Source: Pseudomonadota bacterium (GTDB taxonomy: Bacteria; Pseudomonadota; Gammaproteobacteria; Steroidobacterales; Steroidobacteraceae). Taken from it: a stretch of DNA of 42,772 nucleotides. Under the pieces are notes generated by a model. That model was not told where the DNA came from. It searched no databases and saw only the letters and a list, made by a program, of their open reading frames with translations. Of the stretch, positions 12,970 to 23,506 are shown piece by piece. The DNA is taken from assembly GCA_021809525.1 (NCBI GenBank), contig JAKAYU010000003.1, positions 6,996-49,767 of the forward strand. Direction: 5' to 3'. The position numbers and the translations under genes are program-made. Each line of letters begins with the position of its first letter. The first letter of the stretch is position 1.

Positions 12970-13689
12970 ATGGAACAGTCCACCGATCAGCCTGCCGCGA
13001 GCGGCTCTGCCATCGAAGCGCTCGCCCGCACCATCGAGGAGCGGGTGAGCGGCGTGCGCCGCCTGTCCTCGCTCGCGCAGGAGCTGGCCTACGAGGCCGA
13101 GCCTGCCGAGCTGCTCGCCGTGTGCCGCGCGCTGCGCGACACGCCGGAACTGAGGTTCGAGATGCTGATGGACGTCGCCGGCGTCGATTACCTGCACTAC
13201 GGACGCGAGGAGTGGGTCACCTCGGCGGCGACCCGCACCGGCTTCAGCCGCGCCCGCCAGGGGAGCGCACCGAGCGATCCGGGCATGCCCGGGCGCTTTG
13301 CGGTCGTCTATCAGCTGCTCTCGATCACCCACAACACCCGGCTGCGACTGCGTGTCACCTGTCCGGACACGGCCGATCCGATCGTCGATTCGGTGGTCGA
13401 GGTGTGGGCGAGCGCCAACTGGTTCGAGCGCGAGGCGTTTGACCTGTTCGGCATCATGTTCCGCGGCCACCCGGATCTGCGCCGCATACTCACCGACTAC
13501 GGCTTCATCGGCCACCCGTTCCGCAAGGACTTCCCGCTGATCGGCAACGTGGAAACGCGCTACGACCCGGAGAAAAAACGCGTGGTGTACGAACCGGTGA
13601 GCATCGTGCCGCGGGTGCTCGCGCCCAAGGTGATCCGGCACGACAACCGCTACGAGCCGGCGTTGAAGGCTCCGGAGTTGCCCCGCTGA
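12970..13689 (+). CDS. nuoC: NADH-quinone oxidoreductase subunit C
   Basis: Peripheral-arm 30-kDa subunit of complex I. The 239-residue protein has the family core with [13 protein letters not shown] (about 58), an [13 protein letters not shown] strand pair and the signature [12 protein letters not shown] followed by [24 protein letters not shown]. It is separate from NuoD, unlike the fused NuoCD of E. coli. An insertion of about 20 residues after [13 protein letters not shown] is seen in relatives of this group. The stop and the nuoD start share one base (TGATG). Confidence 0.96.
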   Translation: MEQSTDQPAASGSAIEALARTIEERVSGVRRLSSLAQELAYEAEPAELLAVCRALRDTPELRFEMLMDVAGVDYLHYGREEWVTSAATRTGFSRARQGSAPSDPGMPGRFAVVYQLLSITHNTRLRLRVTCPDTADPIVDSVVEVWASANWFEREAFDLFGIMFRGHPDLRRILTDYGFIGHPFRKDFPLIGNVETRYDPEKKRVVYEPVSIVPRVLAPKVIRHDNRYEPALKAPELPR

Positions 13690-14969
13690 TGGCTGAGTCG
13701 ACCCACGATCTTCCGCTCGCGGAGATCCGCAATTACACGATGAATTTCGGCCCCCAGCACCCGGCCGCGCACGGGGTGCTGCGCCTGGTGCTCGAGATGG
13801 ACGGCGAGGTGATCCAGAAGGCCGATCCGCACATCGGCCTGCTGCACCGGGCGACAGAGAAGCTGGCCGAGTCGAAGCAATTCAACCATTCGATCGGCTA
13901 CATGGACCGGCTCGATTACGTGTCCATGATGTGCAACGAGCACGCCTACGTGCTTGCCATCGAGAAGCTGCTCGGCATCAAGCCGCCCGAGCGCGCGCAG
14001 TACATCCGCGTGCTGTTCGATGAGATCACGCGCATCCTCAACCATCTGATGTGGCTCGGCGCGCACGCGCTCGACATCGGCGCGATGACGGTGTTCCTGC
14101 TGTGCTTCAAGGAGCGCGAGGAACTGATGGACGTGTACGAGGCGGTTTCCGGCACCCGCATGCACGCCACCTATTACCGGCCCGGCGGCGTGTATCGCGA
14201 CCTGCCACAGAGCATGCCGAAGTATCAGCCGTCCAAGTGGCGCTCGCGCAGGGAAGTCGACCGCCTGAACGAGACGCGCTCGGGCTCCATGCTCGATTTC
14301 ATCGACGCATTCGCCGAGCGCTTCCCGGTCGCGATCGCCGACTACGAGACGCTGCTCACCGACAACCGCATCTGGAAGCAGCGCACCGTGAACATCGGGG
14401 TGGTGCCGCCGGAACGGGCGCTGCAGCTCGGATTCTCCGGCCCCATGCTGCGCGGCTCGGGGGTGGTGTGGGACCTGCGCAAGAAGCAGCCCTATGAGGT
14501 GTACGGGCGGATGGATTTCGACATCCCGGTCGGCACCAACGGGGACTGCTACGACCGCTATCTGGTGCGCATCGAGGAGCTGCGCCAGTCGACCCGCATC
14601 ATCCGCCAGTGCATCGAGTGGCTGCGCAAGAACCCCGGTGCGGTCATGGTCGATGACCGCAAGGTGCGCCCGCCGAGCCGCGAGCACATGAAGGGCGATA
14701 TGGAATCGCTCATTCACCACTTCAAATTCTTCACCGAAGGCTACGACGTGCCCGCCGGGGAGACCTACGCCGCGGTGGAGGCGCCCAAGGGCGAGTTCGG
14801 CATCTATCTGGTGTCCGACGGCGCCAACAAGCCCTATCGCCTCAAGTGCCGCGCGCCGGGATTCGCGCACCTCGCCTCCCTGGAGGAAATGGTGCGCGGG
14901 CACATGCTCGCCGACGTGGTCGCGGTGATCGGCACGCAGGACATCGTTTTCGGGGAAATCGACCGTTGA
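13689..14969 (+). CDS. nuoD: NADH-quinone oxidoreductase subunit D
   Basis: The 49-kDa subunit; together with NuoB it forms the quinone-binding pocket. The 426 residues start close to [16 protein letters not shown], whose histidine loop lines the quinone site. They continue with the [11 protein letters not shown] and [19 protein letters not shown] signatures and end in [20 protein letters not shown], the universal C-terminus of the family. There is a 1-nt overlap with nuoC and a 4-nt overlap with nuoE. Confidence 0.98.
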   Translation: MAESTHDLPLAEIRNYTMNFGPQHPAAHGVLRLVLEMDGEVIQKADPHIGLLHRATEKLAESKQFNHSIGYMDRLDYVSMMCNEHAYVLAIEKLLGIKPPERAQYIRVLFDEITRILNHLMWLGAHALDIGAMTVFLLCFKEREELMDVYEAVSGTRMHATYYRPGGVYRDLPQSMPKYQPSKWRSRREVDRLNETRSGSMLDFIDAFAERFPVAIADYETLLTDNRIWKQRTVNIGVVPPERALQLGFSGPMLRGSGVVWDLRKKQPYEVYGRMDFDIPVGTNGDCYDRYLVRIEELRQSTRIIRQCIEWLRKNPGAVMVDDRKVRPPSREHMKGDMESLIHHFKFFTEGYDVPAGETYAAVEAPKGEFGIYLVSDGANKPYRLKCRAPGFAHLASLEEMVRGHMLADVVAVIGTQDIVFGEIDR

Positions 14970-15487
14970 GCAACGACACGCACACGACGCCGGCCGCCGG
15001 CGACATCGGGCTGCTCTCGGAGCAGACCCGCCGGGAGATTGATCACTGGATCGCGAAGTTCCCGCCGGGCCGGGAGCGCTCGGCGTGCATCGCAGCGCTG
15101 CGCGCCGCGCAGGAGCAGAACCAGGGTCACCTGACCAAGGCGCTGATGGATGCGGTGGCCGCGTACCTGCGCCTGCCGCCGATCCAGGTGTACGAGGTGG
15201 CGAGCTTCTACTCGATGCTCGAAACCCACCCCTGCGGCCGCCATCACGTGAGCATCTGCACGAACATCTCCTGCATGCTCAACGGAGCGGACAAGCTCAT
15301 CGAGCATGCCGAACGCAAGCTCGGCATAAAGCTCGATGAGAGCACGCCCGACGGTCGGATCTTCCTGAAGGACGAGCACGAGTGCCTCGCGGCCTGCACC
15401 GGCGCCCCGATGATGATGGTCGATCACGTCTTTCACGAGCATCTCACCCCCGAGAAGCTCGATCAGATTCTCGATGAGTTGAAGTAG
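14966..15487 (+). CDS. nuoE: NADH-quinone oxidoreductase subunit E
   Basis: 24-kDa subunit binding the off-path [2Fe-2S] cluster N1a. The 173 residues contain a thioredoxin-like fold with cysteines at 98 and 103 (SICTNISC) and 140 and 144 (ECLAAC), the usual Cx4C...Cx3C set. The N-terminal helical part has the [10 protein letters not shown] signature. The start is TTG at 14966, overlapping the nuoD stop as TTGA; the next in-frame candidates would remove conserved sequence. nuoF follows after 4 nt. Confidence 0.95.
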   Translation: MSNDTHTTPAAGDIGLLSEQTRREIDHWIAKFPPGRERSACIAALRAAQEQNQGHLTKALMDAVAAYLRLPPIQVYEVASFYSMLETHPCGRHHVSICTNISCMLNGADKLIEHAERKLGIKLDESTPDGRIFLKDEHECLAACTGAPMMMVDHVFHEHLTPEKLDQILDELK

Positions 15488-15491
15488 TCCC

Positions 15492-16808
15492 ATGCCCATC
15501 AGTCCCGAAAAGATGAATCTGGTGGTGTTCGAGCCGCTGAAGCTCGAGCGTTCGTGGACACTGGAGACCTACCGCAAGATCGGCGGGTACCAGGCGTGGG
15601 AGAGGATCCTCACCGAGCAGCCCCCGCGCGAGCAGATCATCGAGGCGGTGAAGGCCTCGGGGCTGCGCGGCCGCGGCGGGGCCGGCTTCCCGACCGGCAC
15701 CAAGTGGAGTTTCATGCCGCGCAACTCCGCGGGGCAGAAGTACATGGTGTGCAACTCCGATGAGAGCGAACCGGGAACCTGCCACGACCGTGACATCCTG
15801 CGCTACAACCCGCACGCGGTGATCGAGGGCATGGCGATCTCGGGCTATGCCACCAACTCCAGCGTCGGCTACAACTACATCCGCGGCGAGTTCCTCGGCG
15901 AGCCGGTGCCGCGCTTCGAGGCGGCGCTGAAGGAAGCCTACGAGGCGGGGCTGCTCGGCAAGAACATCCGCGGCAGCGGTGTGGACTTCGACCTGTACAC
16001 TTTCGTCGGCGCGGGCGCGTACATCTGCGGCGAGGAGACCGGATTGCTCGAGTCGCTCGAGGGCAAGCCGGGCCGGCCGCGCTTCAAGCCGCCGTTTCCG
16101 GCGAACTTCGGCCTGTACGGCAAGCCGACCACCATCAACAACACCCAGAGCTACGCCTCGGTGCCCACCATCCTGCGCAAGGGCCCGAAGTGGTTCGCCG
16201 ATCTCGGGCCGGCCAACTCCGGCGGCACCGTGATCTTCTCGGTCTCCGGCCACGTGGCGCGGCCGGGCAACTTCGAGCTGCCGCTCGGCGTGCCGTTCGC
16301 CGAGCTGCTCGAGCTCGCCGGCGGCGTGCGCGGCGGGCGCAAGCTCAAGGCCGTGATCCCGGGCGGCTCCTCGGTGCCGGTGGTGCCCGGGGAGGTCATG
16401 CTCAAGACCAACATGGACTACGACTCGCTGCGCGCGGCGGGCTCGGCGATCGGCTCTGCGGCGGTGATCGTGATGGACGAGACGACCTGCATGGTGCGCG
16501 TGCTCGAGCGCATCTCGCGCTTCTACATGGACGAGTCCTGCGGCCAGTGCACGCCCTGTCGCGAGGGCACGGGCTGGATGAACCGCATCATCAAGCGCAT
16601 CCTCGCCGGCCAGGCGCGGCGCGAGGACCTCAATCTGCTCCTCGATGTGGCCAACCGCATCGAGGGGCACACCATCTGCGCGCTCGGCGACGCGGCGGCC
16701 TGGCCGGTGCAGAGCTTCCTGAAGCACTACCGCCACGAGTTCGAGTACATGGTCGAGCACGGCGGGCGCAGCATGGTCGCGGATCAGCTCGGCGAGCGGG
16801 CGGCATAA
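15492..16808 (+). CDS. nuoF: NADH-quinone oxidoreductase subunit F
   Basis: 51-kDa subunit that oxidises NADH via FMN and passes electrons to a [4Fe-4S] cluster (N3). The 438 residues show the NADH/FMN-binding [16 protein letters not shown] (about 55), the FMN-contacting [13 protein letters not shown] segment, the IYIRGE-like [30 protein letters not shown], and the cluster-binding [15 protein letters not shown] near 350 with the last cysteine in [13 protein letters not shown] near 395. All ligands are present. One nucleotide separates it from nuoG. Confidence 0.98.
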   Translation: MPISPEKMNLVVFEPLKLERSWTLETYRKIGGYQAWERILTEQPPREQIIEAVKASGLRGRGGAGFPTGTKWSFMPRNSAGQKYMVCNSDESEPGTCHDRDILRYNPHAVIEGMAISGYATNSSVGYNYIRGEFLGEPVPRFEAALKEAYEAGLLGKNIRGSGVDFDLYTFVGAGAYICGEETGLLESLEGKPGRPRFKPPFPANFGLYGKPTTINNTQSYASVPTILRKGPKWFADLGPANSGGTVIFSVSGHVARPGNFELPLGVPFAELLELAGGVRGGRKLKAVIPGGSSVPVVPGEVMLKTNMDYDSLRAAGSAIGSAAVIVMDETTCMVRVLERISRFYMDESCGQCTPCREGTGWMNRIIKRILAGQARREDLNLLLDVANRIEGHTICALGDAAAWPVQSFLKHYRHEFEYMVEHGGRSMVADQLGERAA

Positions 16809-16809
16809 C

Positions 16810-18978
16810 ATGGCAGAAGAATTCGTCAACATCGAGATCAACGGAAAGCCCCTCAAGGCCCGCAAGGGCGCGATGATCATCCAGGTCACCGACGCCAACG
16901 GCGAGTACGTGCCGCGCTTCTGCTACCACGAGAAGCTGGCCGTCGCGGCCAACTGTCGCATGTGCCTGGTGGAGGTCGAGAAGGCGCCGAAGCCGCTGCC
17001 GGCCTGCGCGACGCCCGTCATGGAGGGCATGAAGGTCTTTACCCGCTCGCCGAAGGCGATCGCCGCGCAGCGTGCGGTCATGGAGTTCCTGCTGATCAAC
17101 CACCCGCTCGACTGCCCGATCTGCGACCAGGGCGGGGAGTGCGAGCTGCAGGACCTGTCCCTCGGCTTCGGGCGCGACTACTCGCGCTTCAGCGAACGCA
17201 AGCGCGCGGTGCCGGATGAGAATCTCGGTCCGCTGATCGCCACCGACATGACGCGCTGCATCCACTGCACGCGCTGCATCCGCTTCACCGAGGAGATCGC
17301 CGGCATCCAGGAGCTCGGCATGGTCGGGCGCGGCGAGCAGATGAAAGTGCGCCGCTACATCGAGAGCACCGTCAATCACGAGCTCTCGGGCAACGTCATC
17401 GATCTGTGCCCGGTCGGAGCGCTGGTTTCCAAGCCCTACCGCTTCAGCGCGCGCGCCTGGGAGATGAGCGCCGTGCCGCTCGTCTCCCCGCACGACGGGG
17501 TGGGCAGCAATCTCTACGGCCACGTGCTGCGCGGGCGGCTGATGCGCGTGGTGCCGCGGCAGAACGAGGCGATCAACGAGATCTGGCTCGCCGACCGCGA
17601 CCGCTTCAGCTACGAAGGAATCTACAGCCCCGAGCGACTCGAGCGACCGATGGTGCGCGCGAACGGCGCGTGGGTCGAGACCGATTGGGAGAGCGCGCTC
17701 GCCAAGGCCGCCGAAGGTCTGCGCGCCGAAGCCGGCTCGCTCGGCGTGCTGGCGAGCCCTTCGAGCACGCTCGAGGAGCTCTACCTCGCCGGGCGCATCG
17801 CGCGCGGCCTCGGCAGCGCCAACATCGACAGCCGCCTGCGCCAGCGCGACGTGCGCGATCAGCACAACGACCCGCTCTATCCGAACCTCGGCATGCGCAT
17901 CGCCGACATCGATGCGCTCGATGCGCTGCTCGTCGTCGGCGCGAACCTGCGTCGCGAGGTGCCGATCCTGGCGCACCGGGTGCGCAAGGCCGCGCTGCGC
18001 GGCGCGCAGGTCGCGTTCGTCAATCCGGCGACCTTCCGTTACCACTTCCCGCTCGCCGCCGCCCTCGAATCGGCCCCCGCCGCGCTGGCGGGCGATCTGG
18101 CGGCCGTACTCGGCGCAGCGCTCGAAGCGGCCGGCAAGTCCGCCCCGGCGCATCTGGCGCAGGCCGTGCAGGCGGCCACGGTGGGGCAGACCCATCGCGC
18201 CGTGGCCGCGGCGCTCGCGCACGGCGAGAAGCGCGCGGTGTGGCTGGGCGCTCTGGCGCTGAGACATCCGCGCTTCGCGGACCTTCGCGCGCTCGCCGCG
18301 GCGATCGCGCAGACGACGGGCGCTTCCTTCGGCGTGCTCGCCGAAGGGGCCAACGCCGCCGGCGCATACCTTGCCGGCGCCGTGCCGCACCGCCTGGCCG
18401 GTGGCAAGCCGGCCGCCAAGAGCGGACTGGCGGCCGCGCAGATGCTGGCGCAGCCGCTCTCGGGCTACCTGCTGGTCGGCACCGAGCCCTGGCTCGATGC
18501 GCCGGACAGTGGTGCCGAGCACACCCTGGGGCAGGCAAAGTTCGTGGTGGCGGTGACGCCCTTCGCGAGCGAGACGCTGCTGCGGGTCGCGCATGTGCTG
18601 CTGCCGGCCGGTACGTTCGCCGAGACCTCCGGCACCTACGTGAACCTCGAGGGGCTCTGGCAGAGCCAGACGGGCGCCGCGCAGCCGCTCGGCGAGGCCC
18701 GTCCGGGTTGGAAGATCCTGCGTGTGCTCGGCAATCTGCTCGACCTGGAGAAGTTCGACTATCTCTCAAGCGAGCAGATCCGTGAGGAGCTCGCGGGCCT
18801 GTGCGGCGCGGGCACCGCCTACGCCGCCCCCGCCTACACCGCGCAGCACGCGGTCGCTCCGGGCAGCGAGGCGGCGCGCGTGGTGGATGTGCCGATGTAT
18901 CGGATCGATGCGCTGGTGCGCCGCGCCACCTCGCTGCAAAACACGCTCGAGGGCCGCACTTCTGCGGTGACCTACTGA
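16810..18978 (+). CDS. nuoG: NADH-quinone oxidoreductase subunit G
   Basis: 75-kDa subunit carrying the electron wire of the peripheral arm. The 722 residues open with a [2Fe-2S] ferredoxin domain (cysteines in [18 protein letters not shown] and LPACATP). The His-Cys cluster segment [17 protein letters not shown] follows, then the [4Fe-4S] segment [12 protein letters not shown] with the later DLCPVGAL. The remainder is a molybdopterin-oxidoreductase-like domain without cofactor ligands. The position that in E. coli NuoG holds three cysteines of the extra cluster N7 reads [12 protein letters not shown] here, so N7 is absent, as in mitochondrial complex I. The C-terminal half is alanine-rich. 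Confidence 0.97.
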   Translation: MAEEFVNIEINGKPLKARKGAMIIQVTDANGEYVPRFCYHEKLAVAANCRMCLVEVEKAPKPLPACATPVMEGMKVFTRSPKAIAAQRAVMEFLLINHPLDCPICDQGGECELQDLSLGFGRDYSRFSERKRAVPDENLGPLIATDMTRCIHCTRCIRFTEEIAGIQELGMVGRGEQMKVRRYIESTVNHELSGNVIDLCPVGALVSKPYRFSARAWEMSAVPLVSPHDGVGSNLYGHVLRGRLMRVVPRQNEAINEIWLADRDRFSYEGIYSPERLERPMVRANGAWVETDWESALAKAAEGLRAEAGSLGVLASPSSTLEELYLAGRIARGLGSANIDSRLRQRDVRDQHNDPLYPNLGMRIADIDALDALLVVGANLRREVPILAHRVRKAALRGAQVAFVNPATFRYHFPLAAALESAPAALAGDLAAVLGAALEAAGKSAPAHLAQAVQAATVGQTHRAVAAALAHGEKRAVWLGALALRHPRFADLRALAAAIAQTTGASFGVLAEGANAAGAYLAGAVPHRLAGGKPAAKSGLAAAQMLAQPLSGYLLVGTEPWLDAPDSGAEHTLGQAKFVVAVTPFASETLLRVAHVLLPAGTFAETSGTYVNLEGLWQSQTGAAQPLGEARPGWKILRVLGNLLDLEKFDYLSSEQIREELAGLCGAGTAYAAPAYTAQHAVAPGSEAARVVDVPMYRIDALVRRATSLQNTLEGRTSAVTY

Positions 18979-18980
18979 CG

Positions 18981-20060
18981 ATGCACACCCAAATCACTCA
19001 CCTGCTCGCCCTGTGGGGCTCGCTCCCGCAGCTCGTCCGCACCGTGGTGTGGATCCTGGTCATCACCATCGGGGTGATCCTGTGCGTGGCCTTCCTCACG
19101 CTCTGGGAGCGCAAGGTCATCGGCTGGATGCAGCTGCGGCGCGGGCCGAACCGCGTGCGCATCTTCGGGATGCTGCCCGGGCTCGGCCAGCCGTTCGCCG
19201 ACGTGTTCAAGCTGCTCACCAAGGAAGTGGTGGTGCCGAGCGCCGCGAACAAGTTCCTCTTCCGCATCGCCCCGGCGCTTGCGCTGATCCCGGCGATCGC
19301 GGCCTGGGCGGTGATCCCGCTGTCCCCACAGCTGGTGGTCTCGCAGGCGAACGCGGGGCTGCTGTACCTGCTCGCGCTGTCCTCGATGGGCGTGTACGGC
19401 ATCATCCTCGCGGGCTGGTCGGCCAACTCCAAGTACGCACTGCTCGGAGCGATGCGCTCGGCGGCGCAGATGGTGGCCTACGAGATCGCCATGGGCTTTG
19501 CGCTGGTCGGGGTGCTGATGGCCGCCGGCAGCATGAACCTCGGCCAGATCGTGCAGCACCAGGAGGGCGGGTTCCTCGCGTGGAACTGGTTCTGGCTGTT
19601 CCCGCTGTTCGTGGTTTACCTGATCGCCGGCGTCGCCGAGACCAACCGCGCGCCGTTCGACGTCGCCGAGGGGGAATCGGAGATCGTGGCGGGCTTTCAT
19701 GTGGAGTATTCGGGCATCGCGTTTGCGCTGTTCTTCCTCGCCGAATACGCCAACATGATCCTCATCTCGACGCTGACCGCGGTGTTCTTCTTCGGCGGGT
19801 GGCTCTCGCCGTTTGCCGGCTATCCCGGGATCGGTCACACCTTCCTCGGTGACCCGAGCTTCTTCTGGCTGGGCCTGAAGGTGTTCGTGTTCCTGTTCCT
19901 GTTCCTGTGGTTCCGCGCGACTTTCCCGCGCTACCGCTACGACCAGATCATGCGGCTCGGTTGGAAGGCGCTGATTCCCGTGACGCTGGTGTGGATCGGA
20001 GTCGAGATGATCATGGCGGCAATCCACATCGGACCGTGGGCCAGGCCCTGGTTCCACTGA
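18981..20060 (+). CDS. nuoH: NADH-quinone oxidoreductase subunit H
   Basis: Membrane subunit at the junction of the two arms, forming part of the quinone channel and the first proton path. The 359 residues have eight or nine transmembrane helices. Family signatures seen are the [17 protein letters not shown] loop (about 48), [16 protein letters not shown] (about 72), and the charged loop [20 protein letters not shown] (about 215). ATG at 18981 is 2 nt behind the nuoG stop and gives the usual N-terminus. Confidence 0.97.
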   Translation: MHTQITHLLALWGSLPQLVRTVVWILVITIGVILCVAFLTLWERKVIGWMQLRRGPNRVRIFGMLPGLGQPFADVFKLLTKEVVVPSAANKFLFRIAPALALIPAIAAWAVIPLSPQLVVSQANAGLLYLLALSSMGVYGIILAGWSANSKYALLGAMRSAAQMVAYEIAMGFALVGVLMAAGSMNLGQIVQHQEGGFLAWNWFWLFPLFVVYLIAGVAETNRAPFDVAEGESEIVAGFHVEYSGIAFALFFLAEYANMILISTLTAVFFFGGWLSPFAGYPGIGHTFLGDPSFFWLGLKVFVFLFLFLWFRATFPRYRYDQIMRLGWKALIPVTLVWIGVEMIMAAIHIGPWARPWFH

Positions 20061-20071
20061 AGGAGGAGGCA

Positions 20072-20551
20072 ATGGCCAATCCGCTGAAGACTTTTCTGCT
20101 GCCGGAACTCCTGAAGGGGATGTCCGTCACCGCGCGCACCTTCTTTACGCGCAAGTACACGCTGAACTATCCCGAGGAGAAGGCGCCCCAGTCCCCGCGG
20201 TTCCGGGGCCTGCATGCGCTGCGACGCTACGCGAACGGCGAGGAGCGCTGCATCGCCTGCAAGCTGTGCGAGACGACCTGTCCGGCGACGTGCATCACGA
20301 TCGACTCGGACGTGGCGGCGGACGGCACCCGGCGCACTACCCGCTACGACATCGATCTGTTCAAGTGCATCTACTGCGGCTTCTGCGAGGAGGCCTGCCC
20401 GGTCGATGCGATCGTGCTGACGCGCATCCACGAGTACCACATGGAGAACCGTGGCGAGAACATCATGAGCAAGGACAAGCTGCTCGCCGTGGGCGAGCGC
20501 TACGAGACCCTGATCGCCGCCGACAAAGCGGCCGATGCGCCCTACCGGTGA
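20072..20551 (+). CDS. nuoI: NADH-quinone oxidoreductase subunit I
   Basis: Ferredoxin-like subunit with two [4Fe-4S] clusters (N6a, N6b) that pass electrons to NuoB. The 159 residues contain [15 protein letters not shown] (about 60-74) and [16 protein letters not shown] (about 99-114), the two complete Cx2Cx2Cx3C motifs. An N-terminal amphipathic segment precedes them. A very strong ribosome-binding site (AGGAGGAGG, 20061-20069) precedes the ATG, the best in the operon and consistent with an independent initiation site. The end overlaps one possible nuoJ start. Confidence 0.97.
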   Translation: MANPLKTFLLPELLKGMSVTARTFFTRKYTLNYPEEKAPQSPRFRGLHALRRYANGEERCIACKLCETTCPATCITIDSDVAADGTRRTTRYDIDLFKCIYCGFCEEACPVDAIVLTRIHEYHMENRGENIMSKDKLLAVGERYETLIAADKAADAPYR

Positions 20552-20561
20552 GGTCGAGGCC

Positions 20562-21167
20562 GTGCTAGTCGAAATTCTCTTCTACATCTTCGCCACGCTG
20601 CTGGTGGCCGGCGCGCTCGGGGTGATCACCGCGCGCAATCCGGTCTACTCGGTGCTGTTTTTGGTGTTCTCCTTCGTCAACTCCGCGGCCATCTGGCTGC
20701 TGGTCGAGGCGGAGTTCCTCGCCATCGTGCTGGTGCTGGTGTACGTCGGGGCGGTGATGGTGCTGTTCCTGTTCGTGGTGATGATGCTCGACATCAACCT
20801 CGCGGAGATCAGGCAGGGCTTCACGCGCTTCGCCTGGCTCGGCTGGATTACGGCGCTCGCGCTGATCGCCGAGATCACCGCGGTGATCTGGCGGAACGGG
20901 CTCGGCGGCCTCGACGTCGGCCGCGGCTTCGTGAGCGAGCCGGCGAACTACAGCAACACGCTCGAACTCGGCCGGGTGCTGTACACGCACTATGCCTATC
21001 CGTTCGAGCTTGCCGCCGTGCTGCTGGTGGTGGCGATCGTGGCCGCCATCGCGCTCACCCTGCGCCGCCGCCCGGGGCTGAAGGTGCAGGACATCTCGCA
21101 CCAGGTGGCGGTGCGCGCCGAGGATCGCCTGCGGGTGGTGAAGGTCGCAGCGGAGAAGCGCTCATGA
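20562..21167 (+). CDS. nuoJ: NADH-quinone oxidoreductase subunit J
   Basis: Membrane-arm subunit with five transmembrane helices. The N-terminus [13 protein letters not shown] and the [18 protein letters not shown] segment are typical, and TM3 carries the flexible pi-bulge region [23 protein letters not shown] prefer GTG at 20562 (201 residues), which starts just before the first helix and lies behind AGG/GAGG. An ATG at 20535 adds nine polar residues and would overlap nuoI by 17 nt. The C-terminal cytoplasmic tail is basic. nuoK overlaps by 4 nt. Confidence 0.95.
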   Translation: MLVEILFYIFATLLVAGALGVITARNPVYSVLFLVFSFVNSAAIWLLVEAEFLAIVLVLVYVGAVMVLFLFVVMMLDINLAEIRQGFTRFAWLGWITALALIAEITAVIWRNGLGGLDVGRGFVSEPANYSNTLELGRVLYTHYAYPFELAAVLLVVAIVAAIALTLRRRPGLKVQDISHQVAVRAEDRLRVVKVAAEKRS

Positions 21168-21469
21168 TCACGCTCGCAGATATGCTTACGGTCTCGGGGA
21201 TTCTGTTCGCGCTCGCGGTTGCCGGTATCTTCCTCAACCGCAAGAACGTCATCCTGCTGCTGATGTGCGTGGAGTTGCTGCTGCTCGCTGCCAACTTCAA
21301 CTTCATCGCCTTCTCGCGCATGCTCGGTGACCTGACCGGTCAGGTGTTCGTGTTTTTCGTGCTCACCGTGGCTGCGGCCGAGTCGGCCATCGGACTGGCG
21401 ATCCTCGTGGTGCTGTTCCGTGAGCGGCGCAGCATCAACGTCGAAGATCTGAACACTCTCAAGGGCTGA
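21164..21469 (+). CDS. nuoK: NADH-quinone oxidoreductase subunit K
   Basis: Small antiporter-like membrane subunit homologous to MrpC. The 101 residues form three transmembrane helices. The two conserved membrane glutamates of the proton path are visible, in [15 protein letters not shown] (about 36) and [14 protein letters not shown] (about 72). The gene overlaps nuoJ by 4 nt (ATGA) and is followed by nuoL after 6 nt. Confidence 0.97.
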   Translation: MITLADMLTVSGILFALAVAGIFLNRKNVILLLMCVELLLLAANFNFIAFSRMLGDLTGQVFVFFVLTVAAAESAIGLAILVVLFRERRSINVEDLNTLKG

Positions 21470-21475
21470 GGCCGC

Positions 21476-23473
21476 ATGAATCCGCATCTGCTGATCGCCA
21501 TTCCCCTCGCGCCGCTCATCGCGGCCGTGATCGCGGGTCTTGCCGGGCACCGCATCGGCCGCGCCGCATCGCATACCATCACCATCGCGGGCGTTGCGAT
21601 CGCCTGCGGCCTGTCGCTGTACGTGCTGAAGCAGATGTACTGGGACGGCGTCGGGACGTTCAACGGGCCGGTCTACACCTGGCTGGTGAGCGACGGCGTG
21701 CGCATTCAGGTCGGCTTCCTCATTGACCGGCTGAGCGTGCTGATGATGTCGGTGGTGACGTTCGTGTCGCTGTGCGTGCACGTGTACACCATCGGCTACA
21801 TGAGCGACGATCCGGGCTATACTCGCTTCTTCAGCTACATCTCGCTGTTCACCTTCGCGATGCTCATGCTCGTGATGTCGAACAACTTCATGCAGCTGTT
21901 CTTCGGCTGGGAGGCGGTCGGCATGGTGTCCTACCTGCTGATCGGCTTCTGGTACACGCGCCCGAGCGCGATCTTCGCGAACTTCAAGGCCTTCATCGTC
22001 AACCGCGTGGGCGATTTCGGCTTCATCATCGGTATCGCGGCGCTGTTCTCCTATACCCACTCGCTGTCCTACACCACGGCATTCGCCGCCGCGCCCCACC
22101 TGGCGCAGCAGACTCTGCCGGTGTTCGGCGGGGTCAACGCGCTCACCCTGATCTGCGTGGCGCTGTTCATCGGCGCGATGGGCAAGAGCGCGCAGGTGCC
22201 GCTGCACGTGTGGTTGCCCGACTCGATGGAAGGCCCGACGCCGATCTCGGCGCTGATCCACGCGGCCACCATGGTCACTGCCGGCATCTTCATGGTGGCG
22301 CGCATGTCGCCACTGTTCGAGCACTCGAGCGCGGCGCTGTCGTTCGTGCTGGTGATCGGGGCGACGACCGCGTTCTTCATGGGCATCCTCGGCGTGGTGA
22401 ACAACGACATCAAGCGGGTGATCGCCTATTCGACGCTCTCGCAGCTCGGCTACATGACCGCCGCGCTCGGAGCATCAGCCTACAGCGCGGCGATCTTCCA
22501 TCTGATGACCCACGCGTTCTTCAAAGCGCTGCTGTTCCTCGCGGCGGGCTCTGTCATCATCGGCATGCATCACGAGCAGGACATGCGCAAGATGGGCGGG
22601 CTTGGCAAATACATGCCCATCACGGCGATCACGTGCTGGGTCGGCGGGCTCGCGCTCGTGGCGACCCCGTTCTTCTCTGGCTTTTACTCGAAAGACGCCA
22701 TCATCGAGGCGGTGGGGATGAGCCAGCGCTGGGGCTCGACCTACGCGTACTGGTGCGTGCTGCTCGGCGCGTACATCACCTCGCTGTACACGTTCCGGCT
22801 GCTGTTCATGACCTTTCACGGCGAGGAGCGCTTCCGCAAGGTGCACGCCGAGCACGGACACGATGGGCACGGCGAGCATGGCGGACACGGCGTGCACGAG
22901 CCGCACGAGAGCCCGTGGGTCGTGACAGGTCCGCTGATCGCCCTCGCCATCCCCGCGCTGCTCATCGGCTATTTCACCGTGGGCAAGATTCTCTACGGCA
23001 ACTACTTCGGCAGCGCGATCGTGGTTCTGCCGGCGCATAACGTCCTCGGCCGCATGGCCGCGCACTACCATGGCCCGCTCGCCCTCGCGCTGCATGCGTT
23101 CGTGACCGCGCCGTTCTGGCTGGCGGTGGCGGGGCTGTTCACGGCCTGGCTGTTCGTGCTGAAGCGGCCGGATCTGGCCGACGCGGCGGCCGTGAAGTTC
23201 GCGTGGCTGAAGCGCATCCTCGATCAGAAGTTCTACTTCGACTGGTTCAACGAGCAAGTCATCGCGCGAGTCAGCCGCGGGATCGGTATCGGGCTGTGGA
23301 AGGCCGGCGACCAGGGGCTGATCGACGGGGCCGTGGTCAACGGCACCGCGGCGTCGGTGGGCTGGCTCGGCGGCGTGGTGCGGCGCGTGCAGAGCGGTTA
23401 TCTCTACTCGTACGCCTTTTGGATCGTGATCGGCCTGGCGGCGCTGCTCGGCTGGTTCCTGGTCCACGCGTAA
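21476..23473 (+). CDS. nuoL: NADH-quinone oxidoreductase subunit L
   Basis: Distal antiporter-like proton pump with the long lateral helix. The 665 residues carry the family motif FFGWEAVGMVSYLLIGFWY (glutamate of TM5, about 145), GKSAQVPLHVWLPDSMEGPTP with the conserved lysine (about 235-255), and NDIKRVIAYSTLSQLGYM (about 310). A histidine-rich cytoplasmic or periplasmic loop (about 459-480, HAEHGHDGHGEHGGHGVHE) precedes the lateral-helix region; similar loops occur in NuoL of other proteobacteria. The C-terminus holds the traverse helix and anchor helix. Confidence 0.97.
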   Translation: MNPHLLIAIPLAPLIAAVIAGLAGHRIGRAASHTITIAGVAIACGLSLYVLKQMYWDGVGTFNGPVYTWLVSDGVRIQVGFLIDRLSVLMMSVVTFVSLCVHVYTIGYMSDDPGYTRFFSYISLFTFAMLMLVMSNNFMQLFFGWEAVGMVSYLLIGFWYTRPSAIFANFKAFIVNRVGDFGFIIGIAALFSYTHSLSYTTAFAAAPHLAQQTLPVFGGVNALTLICVALFIGAMGKSAQVPLHVWLPDSMEGPTPISALIHAATMVTAGIFMVARMSPLFEHSSAALSFVLVIGATTAFFMGILGVVNNDIKRVIAYSTLSQLGYMTAALGASAYSAAIFHLMTHAFFKALLFLAAGSVIIGMHHEQDMRKMGGLGKYMPITAITCWVGGLALVATPFFSGFYSKDAIIEAVGMSQRWGSTYAYWCVLLGAYITSLYTFRLLFMTFHGEERFRKVHAEHGHDGHGEHGGHGVHEPHESPWVVTGPLIALAIPALLIGYFTVGKILYGNYFGSAIVVLPAHNVLGRMAAHYHGPLALALHAFVTAPFWLAVAGLFTAWLFVLKRPDLADAAAVKFAWLKRILDQKFYFDWFNEQVIARVSRGIGIGLWKAGDQGLIDGAVVNGTAASVGWLGGVVRRVQSGYLYSYAFWIVIGLAALLGWFLVHA

Positions 23474-23506
23474 GCCCACGCAGCGCATTTCGGAGAAAGC
23501 ACAAGA

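Noticed and set aside
20535-20561. nuoJ start at ATG 20535
   Set aside because: It adds nine polar residues not typical of NuoJ, overlaps nuoI by 17 nt and lacks a ribosome-binding site; GTG 20562 fits better, although the ATG cannot be excluded.
22850-22920. Direct-repeat-like GGCGAGCATGGC/GGACACGG pattern as a possible repeat array
   Set aside because: It is the coding sequence of the histidine/glycine-rich loop of NuoL, explained by codon repetition.
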